Source of the DNA: Gracilibacillus halophilus YIM-C55.5
Lineage (GTDB): Bacteria; Bacillota; Bacilli; Bacillales; Amphibacillaceae
Direction of reading: 5' to 3'
NCBI RefSeq assembly: GCF_000359605.1
Contig: NZ_APML01000060.1
Span: forward strand, 1 to 60,525
DNA: 60,525 bases
A model generated the notes under the pieces. The model had not been told where the DNA came from. It searched no databases and saw only the letters and a program-made list of their open reading frames with translations. Each line of letters opens with the position of its first letter. The stretch's first letter is position 1. A program made the translations under genes and the position numbers. This document shows, in pieces, positions 33,889 to 43,827 of this stretch.

Positions 33889-36746
33889 TTGGTACAGCAA
33901 TTACTGTGTCTTTTGTAAGCGTTCCAGAAATGGTGAAAATCTTACTTATCGGTGTCATCATTCTTGCAATAGGTATTGTTATTTTTGGATTTATATGGGC
34001 AAGAAAGCATACGCCGAAGAGAAAAGGAAGAAGAAGAGTTTTATTTGCTTTGTTAAGTGTAGGTTTAATCGCAATTATTGTATTAAATGGAGCTGTTTAT
34101 AACTATCATGTCGTCATTAACCAATACTTAACAAAAGTGGATATGGATGAAGAGGAGTTAGCGAAAGTAACAGAAGACGCTCGAGGCATTACAGAGAAAA
34201 TTGAAGATGAGGGGATTGTTCTATTAGAAAATAAAAATAATGCTCTTCCACTGAATCAATCAAATGAAACAGAAACAAATATTAATGTCTTTGGTCAAGC
34301 TTCGGTGAAGATGGTTTATGGTGGAAGCGGTTCAGGTTCTGGTGACGAAAGTGAAAACGTTACACTGCAACAAGGTCTTGAAAATGCCGGTTTCAACGTG
34401 AACGATGAATTAACAGAATTTTATGAAGAACATAAGCCTGAAGAGGAAGAAGAAGATGTGTTTAACTTGGATGGTGGGGACTATCGATTAAGTGAACCAG
34501 CAACCAGTGATTTCTCTGAGGAAATGTTAACGAATGCAGAAGAGTTTTCAGATGTGGCACTTATTACTTTATCACGAGCTGGCGGTGAAGGTGGTGATCT
34601 TCCGTTTGAAACGTCAGAGTATGGAGGAACAGAGGATCGTCATTATTTAGAAATTTCTGAAGCAGAAGAAACCATGATTGAAATGGTTAAAGAAATGGAT
34701 TTTGAAAAAGTTGTTGTCATGATCAATTCGAGTCATGCCATGGAACTTGAATTTTTAGAAGATGAGGGAATTGACGCCGCTATGGTCATAGGTGGCCCAG
34801 GATCCACTGGCAATAATAGTGTTGGCAAAGTATTAGCTGGAACAGTGAATCCTTCAGGGCGATTAGTGAACACTTATGCTTATGATGCGACATCATCCCC
34901 AGCCTATTATAACGCAGGTGATTTTAAATATTCGAATACTGAGCACACTTCAGTCGACAAGTTCGGTGAAGAAAGTCAAAAGTATCATACGTTTTTAAAT
35001 TATCAAGAAGGCATTTATGTAGGTTATCGCTATTATGAAACACGTTATGTCGATAATCAAACAGGTGAAGTTGATGAAGAAGCTTATGAAAATGCCGTGC
35101 AATATCCATTTGGTTATGGTCTCAGTTATACCGATTTTACGCAAGAAATTACAAACTATCAGTCAAATGGAGATACGATTACCGTTGATGTGGAAGTAAC
35201 GAATACAGGTAATGAAGCAGGTAAAGAAGTCGTACAAGTGTATTATACACCGCCATATGATGAAGGTGGTATTGAGAAATCGCATGTCGAACTTGGTGCC
35301 TTTGATAAAACAGAAATGTTAGAACCTGGTTCGTCTGAAACCGTTACATTAGAGATTGCCGCGGAAGATATGGCTTCTTATGACTATCAGAATGAAGAAG
35401 CTTATGTGTTGGAAGAAGGAACATATGATATTAAATTAATGAATAACGCTCATGACGTACTGGATACAAGAGAGTATGAAGTAGGAGAAACTATTGTCTA
35501 TAACGAAGGAAACAAACGCGCTTCTGATCAAGTAGTTGCAACCAATCAATTTGAAGATGCTCAAGGTGACATTCAATATGTATCACGAGCAGATTGGGAA
35601 GGTACTTTGCCGACACAACGTACACAGGATAAGGAGGCATCTCCTGAATTAGTTGAAGCATTAGAAACCAATCCAATCGAAGATAATCCAGAAGACGAAG
35701 ATATTACATTTGCCGATCACGGATTGGAATTAGCAGATATGAAGGGATTGGATTATGATGATCCCAAATGGCAGGATTTACTTGAACAAATATCTGTTGA
35801 TGAAATGGCTCGTCTGATCGGTTATGGCGGTTATGAAACACAAGAAGTTGAATCGATTAATAAACCAGCAACAACCGATTTAGATGGACCAGCAGGGATC
35901 AATGATCTGCTTAGCGGCGTGAATGGCGTACAATATATGACTGAAGTCGTATTAGGTTCTACGTGGAATGTTGATCTTGCGGAGAAGATGGGTGAATACT
36001 TAGCGAATGAAGCCACTGTATACGGTGTTAGCGGTATTTATGCACCTGCTATGAACATTCATCGTACACCATTTTCAGGAAGAAACTTTGAATACTATTC
36101 TGAAGATCCATTTATCTCTGGAAAAATGGGCGCAGCAACTGTGAAAGGTGCCATGGATCAAGGTGTTTATACGTATATTAAACACTATGCATTAAACGAC
36201 CAAGAAACAAACCGTGATGGTGTAGCCGTTTGGTCTAATGAACAAGCCATTCGCGAAATCTATTTAAAAGCCTTTGAATTACCTGTGAAAGAAGGCGGTT
36301 CTACAGCGATTATGTCTTCCTTTAATCGACTGGGTACGTTATGGGCTGGTGACCATTATGGATTGTTGACAACCGTTCTTCGTGATGAGTGGGGATTTGA
36401 AGGAATGGTAATAACCGATTGGGATCAATTTCCACATATGAGTCCAGATAGCGCAATTCGTGCTGGTAATGATCTAATGCTGACAACGCTAGGTGACGAA
36501 CCGACAGAATTAAGTACAGAAACAAATACGGGTAGACAGGCGATGCGACAAGCAACTCACAACATTTTATATACAGTTGCTAATAGTAATGCGCTAGAAA
36601 TTAATCAAAAATCTTATCCAAATTGGCTATTGTTGTTAGGACTGGGGGATATTATTCTACTCACTCTATTATCACTCGGATTCTACAAATTGACACATCG
36701 AAAAAACAAACAAGCTGATGCAGTTGAAAAGGTCGCAAATCAATAG
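33885..36746 (+). CDS. Membrane-anchored, domain-permuted GH3 beta-glycosidase
   Basis: A 953-residue protein with TM segments at about residues 15-38, 50-74 and 918-943. In ordinary GH3 enzymes the catalytic barrel comes first; here the order is reversed. The GH3 C-domain-like part lies at about 105-330 (GIVLLENKNNALPL and VIGGPGSTGNNSVGKVLAGT), a fibronectin-like domain at about 400-520, and the TIM barrel at about 610-905. The barrel contains SIDGPAG-like DLDGPAGIND, YAPAMNIHRTPFSGRNFEYY, YIKHYALNDQE and the nucleophile in GMVITDWDQF (Asp845). The catalytic part should face outside the cell. The start has no ribosome binding site of its own and overlaps a 21-codon upstream frame, suggesting a one-base deletion. 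It is the first gene of the GH3/GtrA/GT2 block. Confidence 0.85.
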   Translation: MIGTAITVSFVSVPEMVKILLIGVIILAIGIVIFGFIWARKHTPKRKGRRRVLFALLSVGLIAIIVLNGAVYNYHVVINQYLTKVDMDEEELAKVTEDARGITEKIEDEGIVLLENKNNALPLNQSNETETNINVFGQASVKMVYGGSGSGSGDESENVTLQQGLENAGFNVNDELTEFYEEHKPEEEEEDVFNLDGGDYRLSEPATSDFSEEMLTNAEEFSDVALITLSRAGGEGGDLPFETSEYGGTEDRHYLEISEAEETMIEMVKEMDFEKVVVMINSSHAMELEFLEDEGIDAAMVIGGPGSTGNNSVGKVLAGTVNPSGRLVNTYAYDATSSPAYYNAGDFKYSNTEHTSVDKFGEESQKYHTFLNYQEGIYVGYRYYETRYVDNQTGEVDEEAYENAVQYPFGYGLSYTDFTQEITNYQSNGDTITVDVEVTNTGNEAGKEVVQVYYTPPYDEGGIEKSHVELGAFDKTEMLEPGSSETVTLEIAAEDMASYDYQNEEAYVLEEGTYDIKLMNNAHDVLDTREYEVGETIVYNEGNKRASDQVVATNQFEDAQGDIQYVSRADWEGTLPTQRTQDKEASPELVEALETNPIEDNPEDEDITFADHGLELADMKGLDYDDPKWQDLLEQISVDEMARLIGYGGYETQEVESINKPATTDLDGPAGINDLLSGVNGVQYMTEVVLGSTWNVDLAEKMGEYLANEATVYGVSGIYAPAMNIHRTPFSGRNFEYYSEDPFISGKMGAATVKGAMDQGVYTYIKHYALNDQETNRDGVAVWSNEQAIREIYLKAFELPVKEGGSTAIMSSFNRLGTLWAGDHYGLLTTVLRDEWGFEGMVITDWDQFPHMSPDSAIRAGNDLMLTTLGDEPTELSTETNTGRQAMRQATHNILYTVANSNALEINQKSYPNWLLLLGLGDIILLTLLSLGFYKLTHRKNKQADAVEKVANQ

Positions 36747-36762
36747 CAAATAATCAAAATTA

Positions 36763-36796
36763 GCTTTAGACAGCCCACTCTGGTGCTGTCTAAAGC
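36763..36796 (+). other. Intercistronic hairpin
   Basis: GCTTTAGACAGC and GCTGTCTAAAGC form a perfect 12-bp stem between the first and second GH3 genes. An A-run, not a T-run, follows, so it is more likely a stability or processing element than a terminator for this strand. Confidence 0.55.
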
Positions 36797-36814
36797 AAAA
36801 AAGAGGTATCAACG

Positions 36815-39247
36815 ATGAAACATAAAGAGATTATCAACAAGATGACATTAGAAGAAAAAGCATCTTTAATGTCAGGCAAAGACTTTTGGCAAACACAAAA
36901 TATTGACCGTTTAGGAATTAATAGCATGTTTCTTGCTGATGGACCACATGGTATAAGGAAACAAGCTGAAGCAGCGGATCACCTAGGGTTAAATGAAAGT
37001 ATTCCTGCTACATGTTTTCCAACAGCAGCGACAGTTGCCAATAGCTGGAATCCTGATTTAGGTGAGAAGATCGGTGACTATTTAGGGAGAGAAGCCGTAG
37101 CTCAAAATGTGAATGTTTTATTGGGGCCTGGGATAAATATGAAGCGAGATCCTTTATGTGGAAGAAACTTTGAATATTTCAGTGAAGATCCTTATCATGC
37201 TGGAAAACTAGCTGCTAGTTATATTAGAGGGATTCAATCCCACGGCATATCTGCTTGTGTGAAGCATTTTGCAGCAAACAATCAAGAAGCGCGCCGGATG
37301 ACAATTGATACAGTAGTCGACGAAAGAACATTGCGCGAAATTTACTTAACAGCCTTTGAAATTGCGATTCAAGAAGGCGAAACCAAGACGGTGATGTCCT
37401 CATATAATAAATTAAATGGTGAATACACGAATGAAAACCTTCATTTAATGCAAAGAATTTTGCGAGATGAATGGGGATATAACGGAGTTGTTGTTACTGA
37501 TTGGGGAGGAAGTAATGATCGAATCTCTGGGCTAATTGCTGGCAATGAACTCGAGATGCCAACTACAGCCGGGGAAACCAATAAGGATATTGTGCAAGCA
37601 ATAAAAAATGGCACCATAAAAGAAGAAGTATTGGATGTATGTGTCGATCGATTACTAGAATTGATGAAATCGACTGAAGTATCGTTACAAGGTAATCCAC
37701 AAAATAACTTTGATCAAGATAAACACCATCAAGTAGCGCAACAAGCAGCAGAAGAATCAATCGTGTTGTTGAAAAATGAAGATCATATATTGCCATTACA
37801 GAAGGATGTAAAGGTAGCGACAATTGGAGATTTTGCAGAAAATCCACGATATCAAGGGGCAGGTTCTTCGATTGTTAATCCAACAAAACTAGATACGACA
37901 CTAGAATTTATGAAAGATGTCAATGTACAAAGCATCGGTTATGCGCAAGGATTTGAACGTTACGGTAAACGGAGTAAAAGGAAAATCAAGCATGCTTGTC
38001 AATTAGCGAAAAATGCCGATATTGTGTTGTTGTATATGGGATTAGATGAAGCGACGGAAGCAGAAGGTCTTGACCGGCATGACATGAAAATACCTGAGAA
38101 TCAAATTGAGTTGTTACATGCGCTTTATGAAGTGAATCCAAATATTGTCGTTGTTTTATCTTGTGGTTCGGCAGTTGAAATGCCTTGGATTGATAAAGTC
38201 AAAGGACTAGTTCATGGCTATTTAAGCGGACAAGCGGGAGCAAAAGCGATCTTACGAGTGCTAACAGGTGAAGTAAATCCTTCCGGTAAATTGGCTGAGA
38301 CGTATCCGATTCGTTATCAAGATACACCTGCTTATAACCACTTTCCAGGGGAAGAAGCAAGTGTAGAATATAGAGAAAGCATGTATATTGGCTACCGTTA
38401 TTATGATACAGCCCATGTAGATGCTCTTTTTCCTTTTGGTTATGGATTAAGTTATACGACGTTTGAGTATAGCGACTTGCAAGTGACTCAACAGGGTGTC
38501 ACCTTTACTATAACAAACAACGGAGAAGTAGCTGGTAGCGAAGTCGCGCAACTCTATGTTAGTTGCTCATCCGGAGAAATCTTTCGGCCAAGTAAAGAGT
38601 TAAAAGGTTTTTCAAAAGTTTTTCTTCAGCCTGGAGAAACAAAAAAAGTTGAGATAGCTTTTGATGATAAAACCTTCCGTTATTTTAATGTAATAACCAA
38701 TCGATGGGAAGTAGAATCGGCGGAATATATGATTCAAATTGGTGCATCTGTTGAAGATATCCGACTCAAAAACACCATCCATATTGAAGGTTCCCAAGCA
38801 CCGCAACCTTATCAAAAAAATCAGTTGCCATCCTATTATTCTGGAGAGGTCAACGATGTCAGACAGGAAGAATTTGAACAGTTACTAGGTCGGCGTGTAC
38901 CGGTTTCCCATTGGGATCGAACGCGACCACTTGGCTACAATGATACGATTGCTCAATGTCAATATGCTAAAGGCGCAATAGCTAGAATTGCGTATCATCT
39001 TATCGTGTTTTCACATTGGTTTTTAAGGAAAATAGGAAAACGAAGTACAGCCAATCTTATTATGATGTCAGTTTATCATATGCCGTTTCGAGGCATGGCA
39101 AGAATGACAGGTGGCGTCATAAACATGTCGATGCTTGATGGCATTTTGCAAATGGTAAACGGTCAATTTTTCAAAGGTTTGCGTCACTTCTTAAAAGAGA
39201 GAAGAAAAATGCGTCAGTCACAAAAGCAAGTTCCAAAAAGTAGCTAA
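36815..39247 (+). CDS. GH3 beta-glycosidase, cytoplasmic, copy A
   Basis: An 810-residue GH3 enzyme in normal order: TIM barrel (about 1-290), alpha/beta sandwich (about 310-520), fibronectin-like domain (about 565-640) and a C-terminal tail. Landmarks are LADGPHGIRKQ, LLGPGINMKRDPLCGRNFEY, CVKHFAANNQE and the nucleophile in VVVTDWGGSNDR (Asp229); the second domain has IVLLKNEDHILPL. The last 100 residues contain WFLRKIGKRSTANLIMMSVY and MPFRGMARMTGG, a tail found in one branch of Firmicutes GH3. No signal peptide. It is closely similar over its full length to the GH3 gene at 41131. Confidence 0.92.
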   Translation: MKHKEIINKMTLEEKASLMSGKDFWQTQNIDRLGINSMFLADGPHGIRKQAEAADHLGLNESIPATCFPTAATVANSWNPDLGEKIGDYLGREAVAQNVNVLLGPGINMKRDPLCGRNFEYFSEDPYHAGKLAASYIRGIQSHGISACVKHFAANNQEARRMTIDTVVDERTLREIYLTAFEIAIQEGETKTVMSSYNKLNGEYTNENLHLMQRILRDEWGYNGVVVTDWGGSNDRISGLIAGNELEMPTTAGETNKDIVQAIKNGTIKEEVLDVCVDRLLELMKSTEVSLQGNPQNNFDQDKHHQVAQQAAEESIVLLKNEDHILPLQKDVKVATIGDFAENPRYQGAGSSIVNPTKLDTTLEFMKDVNVQSIGYAQGFERYGKRSKRKIKHACQLAKNADIVLLYMGLDEATEAEGLDRHDMKIPENQIELLHALYEVNPNIVVVLSCGSAVEMPWIDKVKGLVHGYLSGQAGAKAILRVLTGEVNPSGKLAETYPIRYQDTPAYNHFPGEEASVEYRESMYIGYRYYDTAHVDALFPFGYGLSYTTFEYSDLQVTQQGVTFTITNNGEVAGSEVAQLYVSCSSGEIFRPSKELKGFSKVFLQPGETKKVEIAFDDKTFRYFNVITNRWEVESAEYMIQIGASVEDIRLKNTIHIEGSQAPQPYQKNQLPSYYSGEVNDVRQEEFEQLLGRRVPVSHWDRTRPLGYNDTIAQCQYAKGAIARIAYHLIVFSHWFLRKIGKRSTANLIMMSVYHMPFRGMARMTGGVINMSMLDGILQMVNGQFFKGLRHFLKERRKMRQSQKQVPKSS

Positions 39248-39267
39248 TGCGACAAAGGAGAGGTAAA

Positions 39268-39903
39268 ATGAGTAATCAGAAAGCAAATCAAGATAAGTTA
39301 GCTTCAGGTCCACTTGGCTTTTGGGCAAGGTACAAGGAGAAACACCCACATTTTGCGCAATTTTTAGTCTTTTTCCTTTTGAGTAATGGGGTAACAGTGC
39401 TACAATTATCGTTAATGCCGATTTTTAAGAGTATCTTTGCGCAAACGTCGTTAATTCATATGAATTTTCAGATATGGCAAGTAGGGGAAACATTTGATGG
39501 CAGTCCTTACTATATCTTTGATTATATGGCAGGTCCGCTTTCCTCTGGTGGCGGAGGTGGACTTGCTTACTTTTTAGCTGTTCAAATTACGATTGCTATT
39601 GCACAGATTATCAACTTCTTTGCCCAAAGAAGTATTACATTTAAGTCAAACAGTAATATATGGAGAGCGGCTTTCTGGTATTTTGTGGCTTATGTCATTA
39701 TTACAATTGGTGCCGCTGCTGCACAAGGTTTTTATAAAGCGCCGATATATAATCTATTAATGAATACTTGGGAAATGGGATCCTTAGGAGAGACCACAGC
39801 CGATGTGATTACAATGATTATTAATAGTGCCATTTCATTCTGGGTATTCTTCCCGATCTTTAAAATCATTTTTAAGCAAGAGCCAGAAAAACAAGCGGAG
39901 TAA
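39268..39903 (+). CDS. GtrA-like membrane protein
   Basis: A 211-residue membrane protein with four TM segments (about residues 30-50, 95-115, 130-150 and 175-198). The first helix region (FAQFLVFFLLSNGVTVLQLS) and the later IAQIINFFAQRSITFKSN match the GtrA/DPMS-associated family, whose members are thought to flip lipid-linked sugars. A Gly-rich loop SSGGGGGLAYF is unusual. I chose the ATG at 39268 (AAAGGAG upstream) over an ATG that overlaps the preceding stop. It lies 15 bases before the GT2 gene: the typical GtrA + GT2 pair that makes and flips an undecaprenyl-phosphate sugar. Confidence 0.8.
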   Translation: MSNQKANQDKLASGPLGFWARYKEKHPHFAQFLVFFLLSNGVTVLQLSLMPIFKSIFAQTSLIHMNFQIWQVGETFDGSPYYIFDYMAGPLSSGGGGGLAYFLAVQITIAIAQIINFFAQRSITFKSNSNIWRAAFWYFVAYVIITIGAAAAQGFYKAPIYNLLMNTWEMGSLGETTADVITMIINSAISFWVFFPIFKIIFKQEPEKQAE

Positions 39904-39918
39904 AGGTTGTGAACATCT

Positions 39919-40935
39919 ATGAAACTATTATCTATCGTTATACCATGTTACAATTCACAAGATTATATGAGGTATTGTATTGAATCACTTTTGCCGGGTG
40001 GAGATGAGGTGGAAGTGTTAATCGTCAATGATGGATCTAGTGATCAAACTGCGGAAATAGCCAATATGTATGCCCAAAAGTATCCATATATCGTAAGGGC
40101 GATTCATCAAAAAAATGGCGGACATGGGGAAGCGGTGAACACAGGTCTTCGTAATGCATCTGGCTTGTTTTTTAAAGTAGTAGACAGTGATGATTGGGTG
40201 GACATTCGTTCGTATGTAAAAATCCTTGATACGATCAGAAATCTGTATGGTAAAGGAAAGTACGTGGATTTGCTTATCAGTAATTTTGTGTATGAAAAAG
40301 AAGGAGCAAAATATAAAAAGATTATGAAGTATCAAAATGTCCTTCCTGAAGGAAAAGTTTTTACTTGGGATGAGACGAAAAATTTCCGCAGAGGGCAATA
40401 CCTTTTAATGCATTCTGTGATGTATCGGACACAATTATTAAAATCATGTGGTTTAGAATTACCGAAGCATACGTTTTACGTGGATAATTTATACGTATAT
40501 ACGCCACTAGCGTATGTTAAAAATATGTACTATGTAAATGTTGACTTTTATCGTTATTTTATTGGAAGAGAAGATCAGTCGGTACAAGAACATATGATGA
40601 TTAAACGAATTGACCAGCAATTGAAAGTGAATAAACTGATGATTGACGAAGCACAACATAAGTATGTCGAAAATGATCATCTTCGTCACTATTTGCTCCG
40701 TCATTTAGAAATCGTAACTGTTGTATCATCCATTTTGTTAATTCGTTCTGGTACAAAAGAAAACATACAAAAGAAAAAAGCCTTAATGCACTACATTAAA
40801 CATAATGATATTCAGTTATACCGAAACTTAAAATATGGAATTATGGGAAGGCTGATTAATTTACCTGGTAGAATCGGTCGTCAGATCTCCATTGGTGCTT
40901 ATAAAATTTCTCAAAGATTAGTCGGGTTCAATTAG
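39919..40935 (+). CDS. Glycosyltransferase family 2
   Basis: A 338-residue soluble GT2 enzyme. SIVIPCYNSQDYMRYCIESL opens the GT-A fold, EVLIVNDGSSDQT binds the nucleotide sugar, NGGHGEAVNTGL follows, and FKVVDSDDW holds the metal-binding DSD motif. The C-terminal third (from about 220) is helical and basic and may touch the membrane. No TM segment is seen. It directly follows the GtrA-like gene; together they resemble systems that load a polyprenyl phosphate with a sugar. A terminator-like hairpin follows. Confidence 0.88.
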   Translation: MKLLSIVIPCYNSQDYMRYCIESLLPGGDEVEVLIVNDGSSDQTAEIANMYAQKYPYIVRAIHQKNGGHGEAVNTGLRNASGLFFKVVDSDDWVDIRSYVKILDTIRNLYGKGKYVDLLISNFVYEKEGAKYKKIMKYQNVLPEGKVFTWDETKNFRRGQYLLMHSVMYRTQLLKSCGLELPKHTFYVDNLYVYTPLAYVKNMYYVNVDFYRYFIGREDQSVQEHMMIKRIDQQLKVNKLMIDEAQHKYVENDHLRHYLLRHLEIVTVVSSILLIRSGTKENIQKKKALMHYIKHNDIQLYRNLKYGIMGRLINLPGRIGRQISIGAYKISQRLVGFN

Positions 40936-40967
40936 AAAGAATATCTCGTGGTTGTGCTGTTAATGAA

Positions 40968-40999
40968 AGTAGGGATTCTATCCGGAGTTCCTGCTTTTT
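40968..40999 (+). terminator. Terminator after the GT2 gene
   Basis: AGTAGGGA pairs with TTCCTGCT (two G-U pairs) around a 12-base loop, followed by TTTTC. It separates the GH3-GH3-GtrA-GT2 unit from the third GH3 gene. Confidence 0.6.
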
Positions 41000-41130
41000 C
41001 AACTATAATGAACATTGTTTTATGTGTAATCAGCCGTATTAGCAAATAATGATATTCTATAGTAGAATACATATAGAATAACGAGCATTCGTTTAACATA
41101 CTTTTTATATTGAATAAACGAGGAATGAAC

Positions 41131-43542
41131 ATGAAGTATAACGATATTATCGAAAAAATGACATTAGAAGAAAAGGCGTCATTAATGTCTGGGAAGGATT
41201 TTTGGCAGACACAAGAGATTGAACGTCTTGGCATTGATAGTATTTTTCTTGCAGATGGTCCACATGGTATTCGCAGACAAGCAGCAGCAGCGAACAAACC
41301 TGGTTTAAACCAAGGGGTTCCTGCCACTTGTTACCCAACAGCCGCTACCGTTGCAAATAGTTGGAATGCTGAATTAGGAGAAAAAGTCGGTGAATTTCTC
41401 GGCGAAGAAGCGATTGCCCAAAACGTAAATGTCTTGCTAGGACCAGGGATTAACATGAAAAGAAACCCTTTATGTGGCCGGAATTTTGAATACTTTAGTG
41501 AGGATCCTTATCTTACAGGGAAAATGGCGGCTAGTTATATTCGAGGAATACAGTCATATGGGGTGTCTGCTTGTGTGAAACACTTTGCTGTCAATAATCA
41601 AGAAGAAAAACGAATGACGATAGACACCATTGTAGATGAAAGAACCATGAGAGAAATTTATTTAACGGCATTTGAAATGGCTGTAAAAGAAGGCCAAACA
41701 CAATCTATTATGTCATCTTATAATAAATTAAATGGTACATATACAAATGAACATATGCATTTAATGCAGGACATTTTACGTCATGAATGGAACTACACAG
41801 GCACTGTGATTACAGACTGGGGTGGTAGTAATGATCGAGTGGCGGGCTTACGAGCTGGCAATGAATTAGAAATGCCCACAACAGCTGGTGAAACAGATCA
41901 AGAAATTATTCAAGCCGTTCATAATGGAGAAATAAGTGAGGAAATATTGGATCAATCAGTTGACCGGTTGTTAGATTTGATATATTTCACTGAGACGAAA
42001 ACAAAGAAGGACCCTCGTCCATTTGATGTTGAGAAACATCATCGTGTATCGCAAAAAGTAGCAGAAGAATCGATTGTTTTGTTGAAAAATGAGAACAATA
42101 TTTTACCATTAACGTTTGGTAAAAAGGTAGCTGTCATAGGTGATTTTGCTAAGGATGCTCGATACCAAGGTGCTGGTTCTTCTATTGTCAATCCAACGAT
42201 CCTTGACCATACAATGGAATGTTTTGAAGAGTCTGGAATCATTAGTATTGGCTATGAACCAGGTTTTGAACGTTATGGAAAGAAAAATCAGAAAAAAATT
42301 GATAAAGCTTGTGCGCTCGCTGAAAAAGCAGATGCTGTACTGTTATATATTGGATTGGATGAAGTAACAGAAGCAGAAGGACTAGATAGAAAACACATGA
42401 ACATTCCTGAGAACCAAATAGAATTACTTGATGCCATTTCTGAAGTGAATCAAAATATCATTGGAATCATCTCTTGCGGCTCTGCTGTTGAAATGCCTTG
42501 GATAGATAAAGTAAAAGGTCTATTGCATGGATATTTAGGTGGACAAGCAGGGGCAAGAGCCATCTTAAGGGTGTTGTCTGGTGATGTGAATCCTTCAGGA
42601 AAATTAGCAGAGACGTATCCAATTCGTTATGAGGATACACCATCAGCTAAGTATTTCCCAGGCAAAGAGAAAACGGTAGAATATCGTGAAGGTATGTACA
42701 TTGGATACAGGTATTATGATACAGCGAATGTAAATGTAAGGTTTCCTTTTGGTTATGGTCTCAGTTATACGACGTTTGCGTATTCAGATATTGAAGTGTC
42801 AAAAGACGCTGTGACTTTTCAGTTAACCAATACTGGACAGAAGGCAGGTATGGAGGTTCCACAGCTCTATGTACGCTGCCAATCTGATCAAATATTTCGA
42901 CCAACAAAAGAATTGAAAGGTTTTACGAAAGTATTTATCAATGCTGGAGAAACCAAAACGGTTACAATATCATTTGATGATAAAACATTTCGATATTTCA
43001 ATGTACAAACAAATCAATGGGAAATCGAAACGGCCGAATATGAAATTTTAATTGGTGCTTCTAGTGCGGATATTAAGTTAAATGACACGATTTTTATAGA
43101 AGGTACCAATGCTCCTATACCTTATGATAAAGAAAAACTACCATCTTACTATTCAGGCAATATTAAGAATGTCAGCCAAAGAGAGTTTGAATCCTTACTT
43201 GGTAGATCCGTACCGTCTCCATATTGGGATCGAACGCAACCGCTTGGTTACAATGATATGATTGCACAATGCCATTATGCAAAAGGGATATTTGGAAAAT
43301 TATTATATCATTCTATTGTCTTTACACACTGGTTTTTAAGGAAAATTGGCAAAAGAAGCCAGGCGAATTTAATGATGATGTCTGTGTATAATATGCCATT
43401 TAGAGGTATTGCTCGTATGACTGGCGGTATCGTCAACATGCCTATGCTAGACGGAATCCTTACCATGGTCAATGGCAACTTCTTTAAAGGAATCTACCAT
43501 TTAACGAAAGAAAAAGTAAAATTAATGAAGAATGGGACATAG
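41131..43542 (+). CDS. GH3 beta-glycosidase, cytoplasmic, copy B
   Basis: An 803-residue paralogue of the GH3 at 36815, colinear from MKYNDIIEKMTLEEKASLMS to the C-terminal MPFRGIARMTGG tail, with the nucleophile at the same position (VITDWGGSNDR, Asp229). LADGPHGIRRQ, GINMKRNPLCGRNFEY and CVKHFAVNNQE are also kept. The ATG at 41131 matches the paralogue's start and has GAGG seven bases upstream; two ATGs just before it are too close to that site. It sits after its own terminator-separated upstream region, so it can be expressed apart from copy A. The two copies probably arose by duplication and may differ in linkage preference. Confidence 0.9.
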   Translation: MKYNDIIEKMTLEEKASLMSGKDFWQTQEIERLGIDSIFLADGPHGIRRQAAAANKPGLNQGVPATCYPTAATVANSWNAELGEKVGEFLGEEAIAQNVNVLLGPGINMKRNPLCGRNFEYFSEDPYLTGKMAASYIRGIQSYGVSACVKHFAVNNQEEKRMTIDTIVDERTMREIYLTAFEMAVKEGQTQSIMSSYNKLNGTYTNEHMHLMQDILRHEWNYTGTVITDWGGSNDRVAGLRAGNELEMPTTAGETDQEIIQAVHNGEISEEILDQSVDRLLDLIYFTETKTKKDPRPFDVEKHHRVSQKVAEESIVLLKNENNILPLTFGKKVAVIGDFAKDARYQGAGSSIVNPTILDHTMECFEESGIISIGYEPGFERYGKKNQKKIDKACALAEKADAVLLYIGLDEVTEAEGLDRKHMNIPENQIELLDAISEVNQNIIGIISCGSAVEMPWIDKVKGLLHGYLGGQAGARAILRVLSGDVNPSGKLAETYPIRYEDTPSAKYFPGKEKTVEYREGMYIGYRYYDTANVNVRFPFGYGLSYTTFAYSDIEVSKDAVTFQLTNTGQKAGMEVPQLYVRCQSDQIFRPTKELKGFTKVFINAGETKTVTISFDDKTFRYFNVQTNQWEIETAEYEILIGASSADIKLNDTIFIEGTNAPIPYDKEKLPSYYSGNIKNVSQREFESLLGRSVPSPYWDRTQPLGYNDMIAQCHYAKGIFGKLLYHSIVFTHWFLRKIGKRSQANLMMMSVYNMPFRGIARMTGGIVNMPMLDGILTMVNGNFFKGIYHLTKEKVKLMKNGT

Positions 43543-43623
43543 GATATATTCTGTGTCCTATGATGTGTCCAATGAACATAGCATAAAATGAAAGCAAAAA
43601 AATAAGCTTGAATCGTTCTAAAG

Positions 43624-43654
43624 TGTCTTCATAGTTTCAATGAAGGCATTTTTT
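43624..43654 (+). terminator. Rho-independent terminator after GH3 copy B
   Basis: TGTCTTCAT pairs with ATGAAGGCA around a seven-base loop, followed by six T. Confidence 0.75.
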
Positions 43655-43827
43655 CTGTATGTAGGTCGATTATAAGTCATCATAGCACGAATGAGAGCAG
43701 AAAACATGAGTTTTATCACTAGAAAGTGCTTTCACGTTCGATGTACATAAGAATTTGTTTTATAAAAAGGTGTTTGATGTTCATATATCGAATATATAAT
43801 GAACCGAATAAAGAAGAGGTGATGCTT

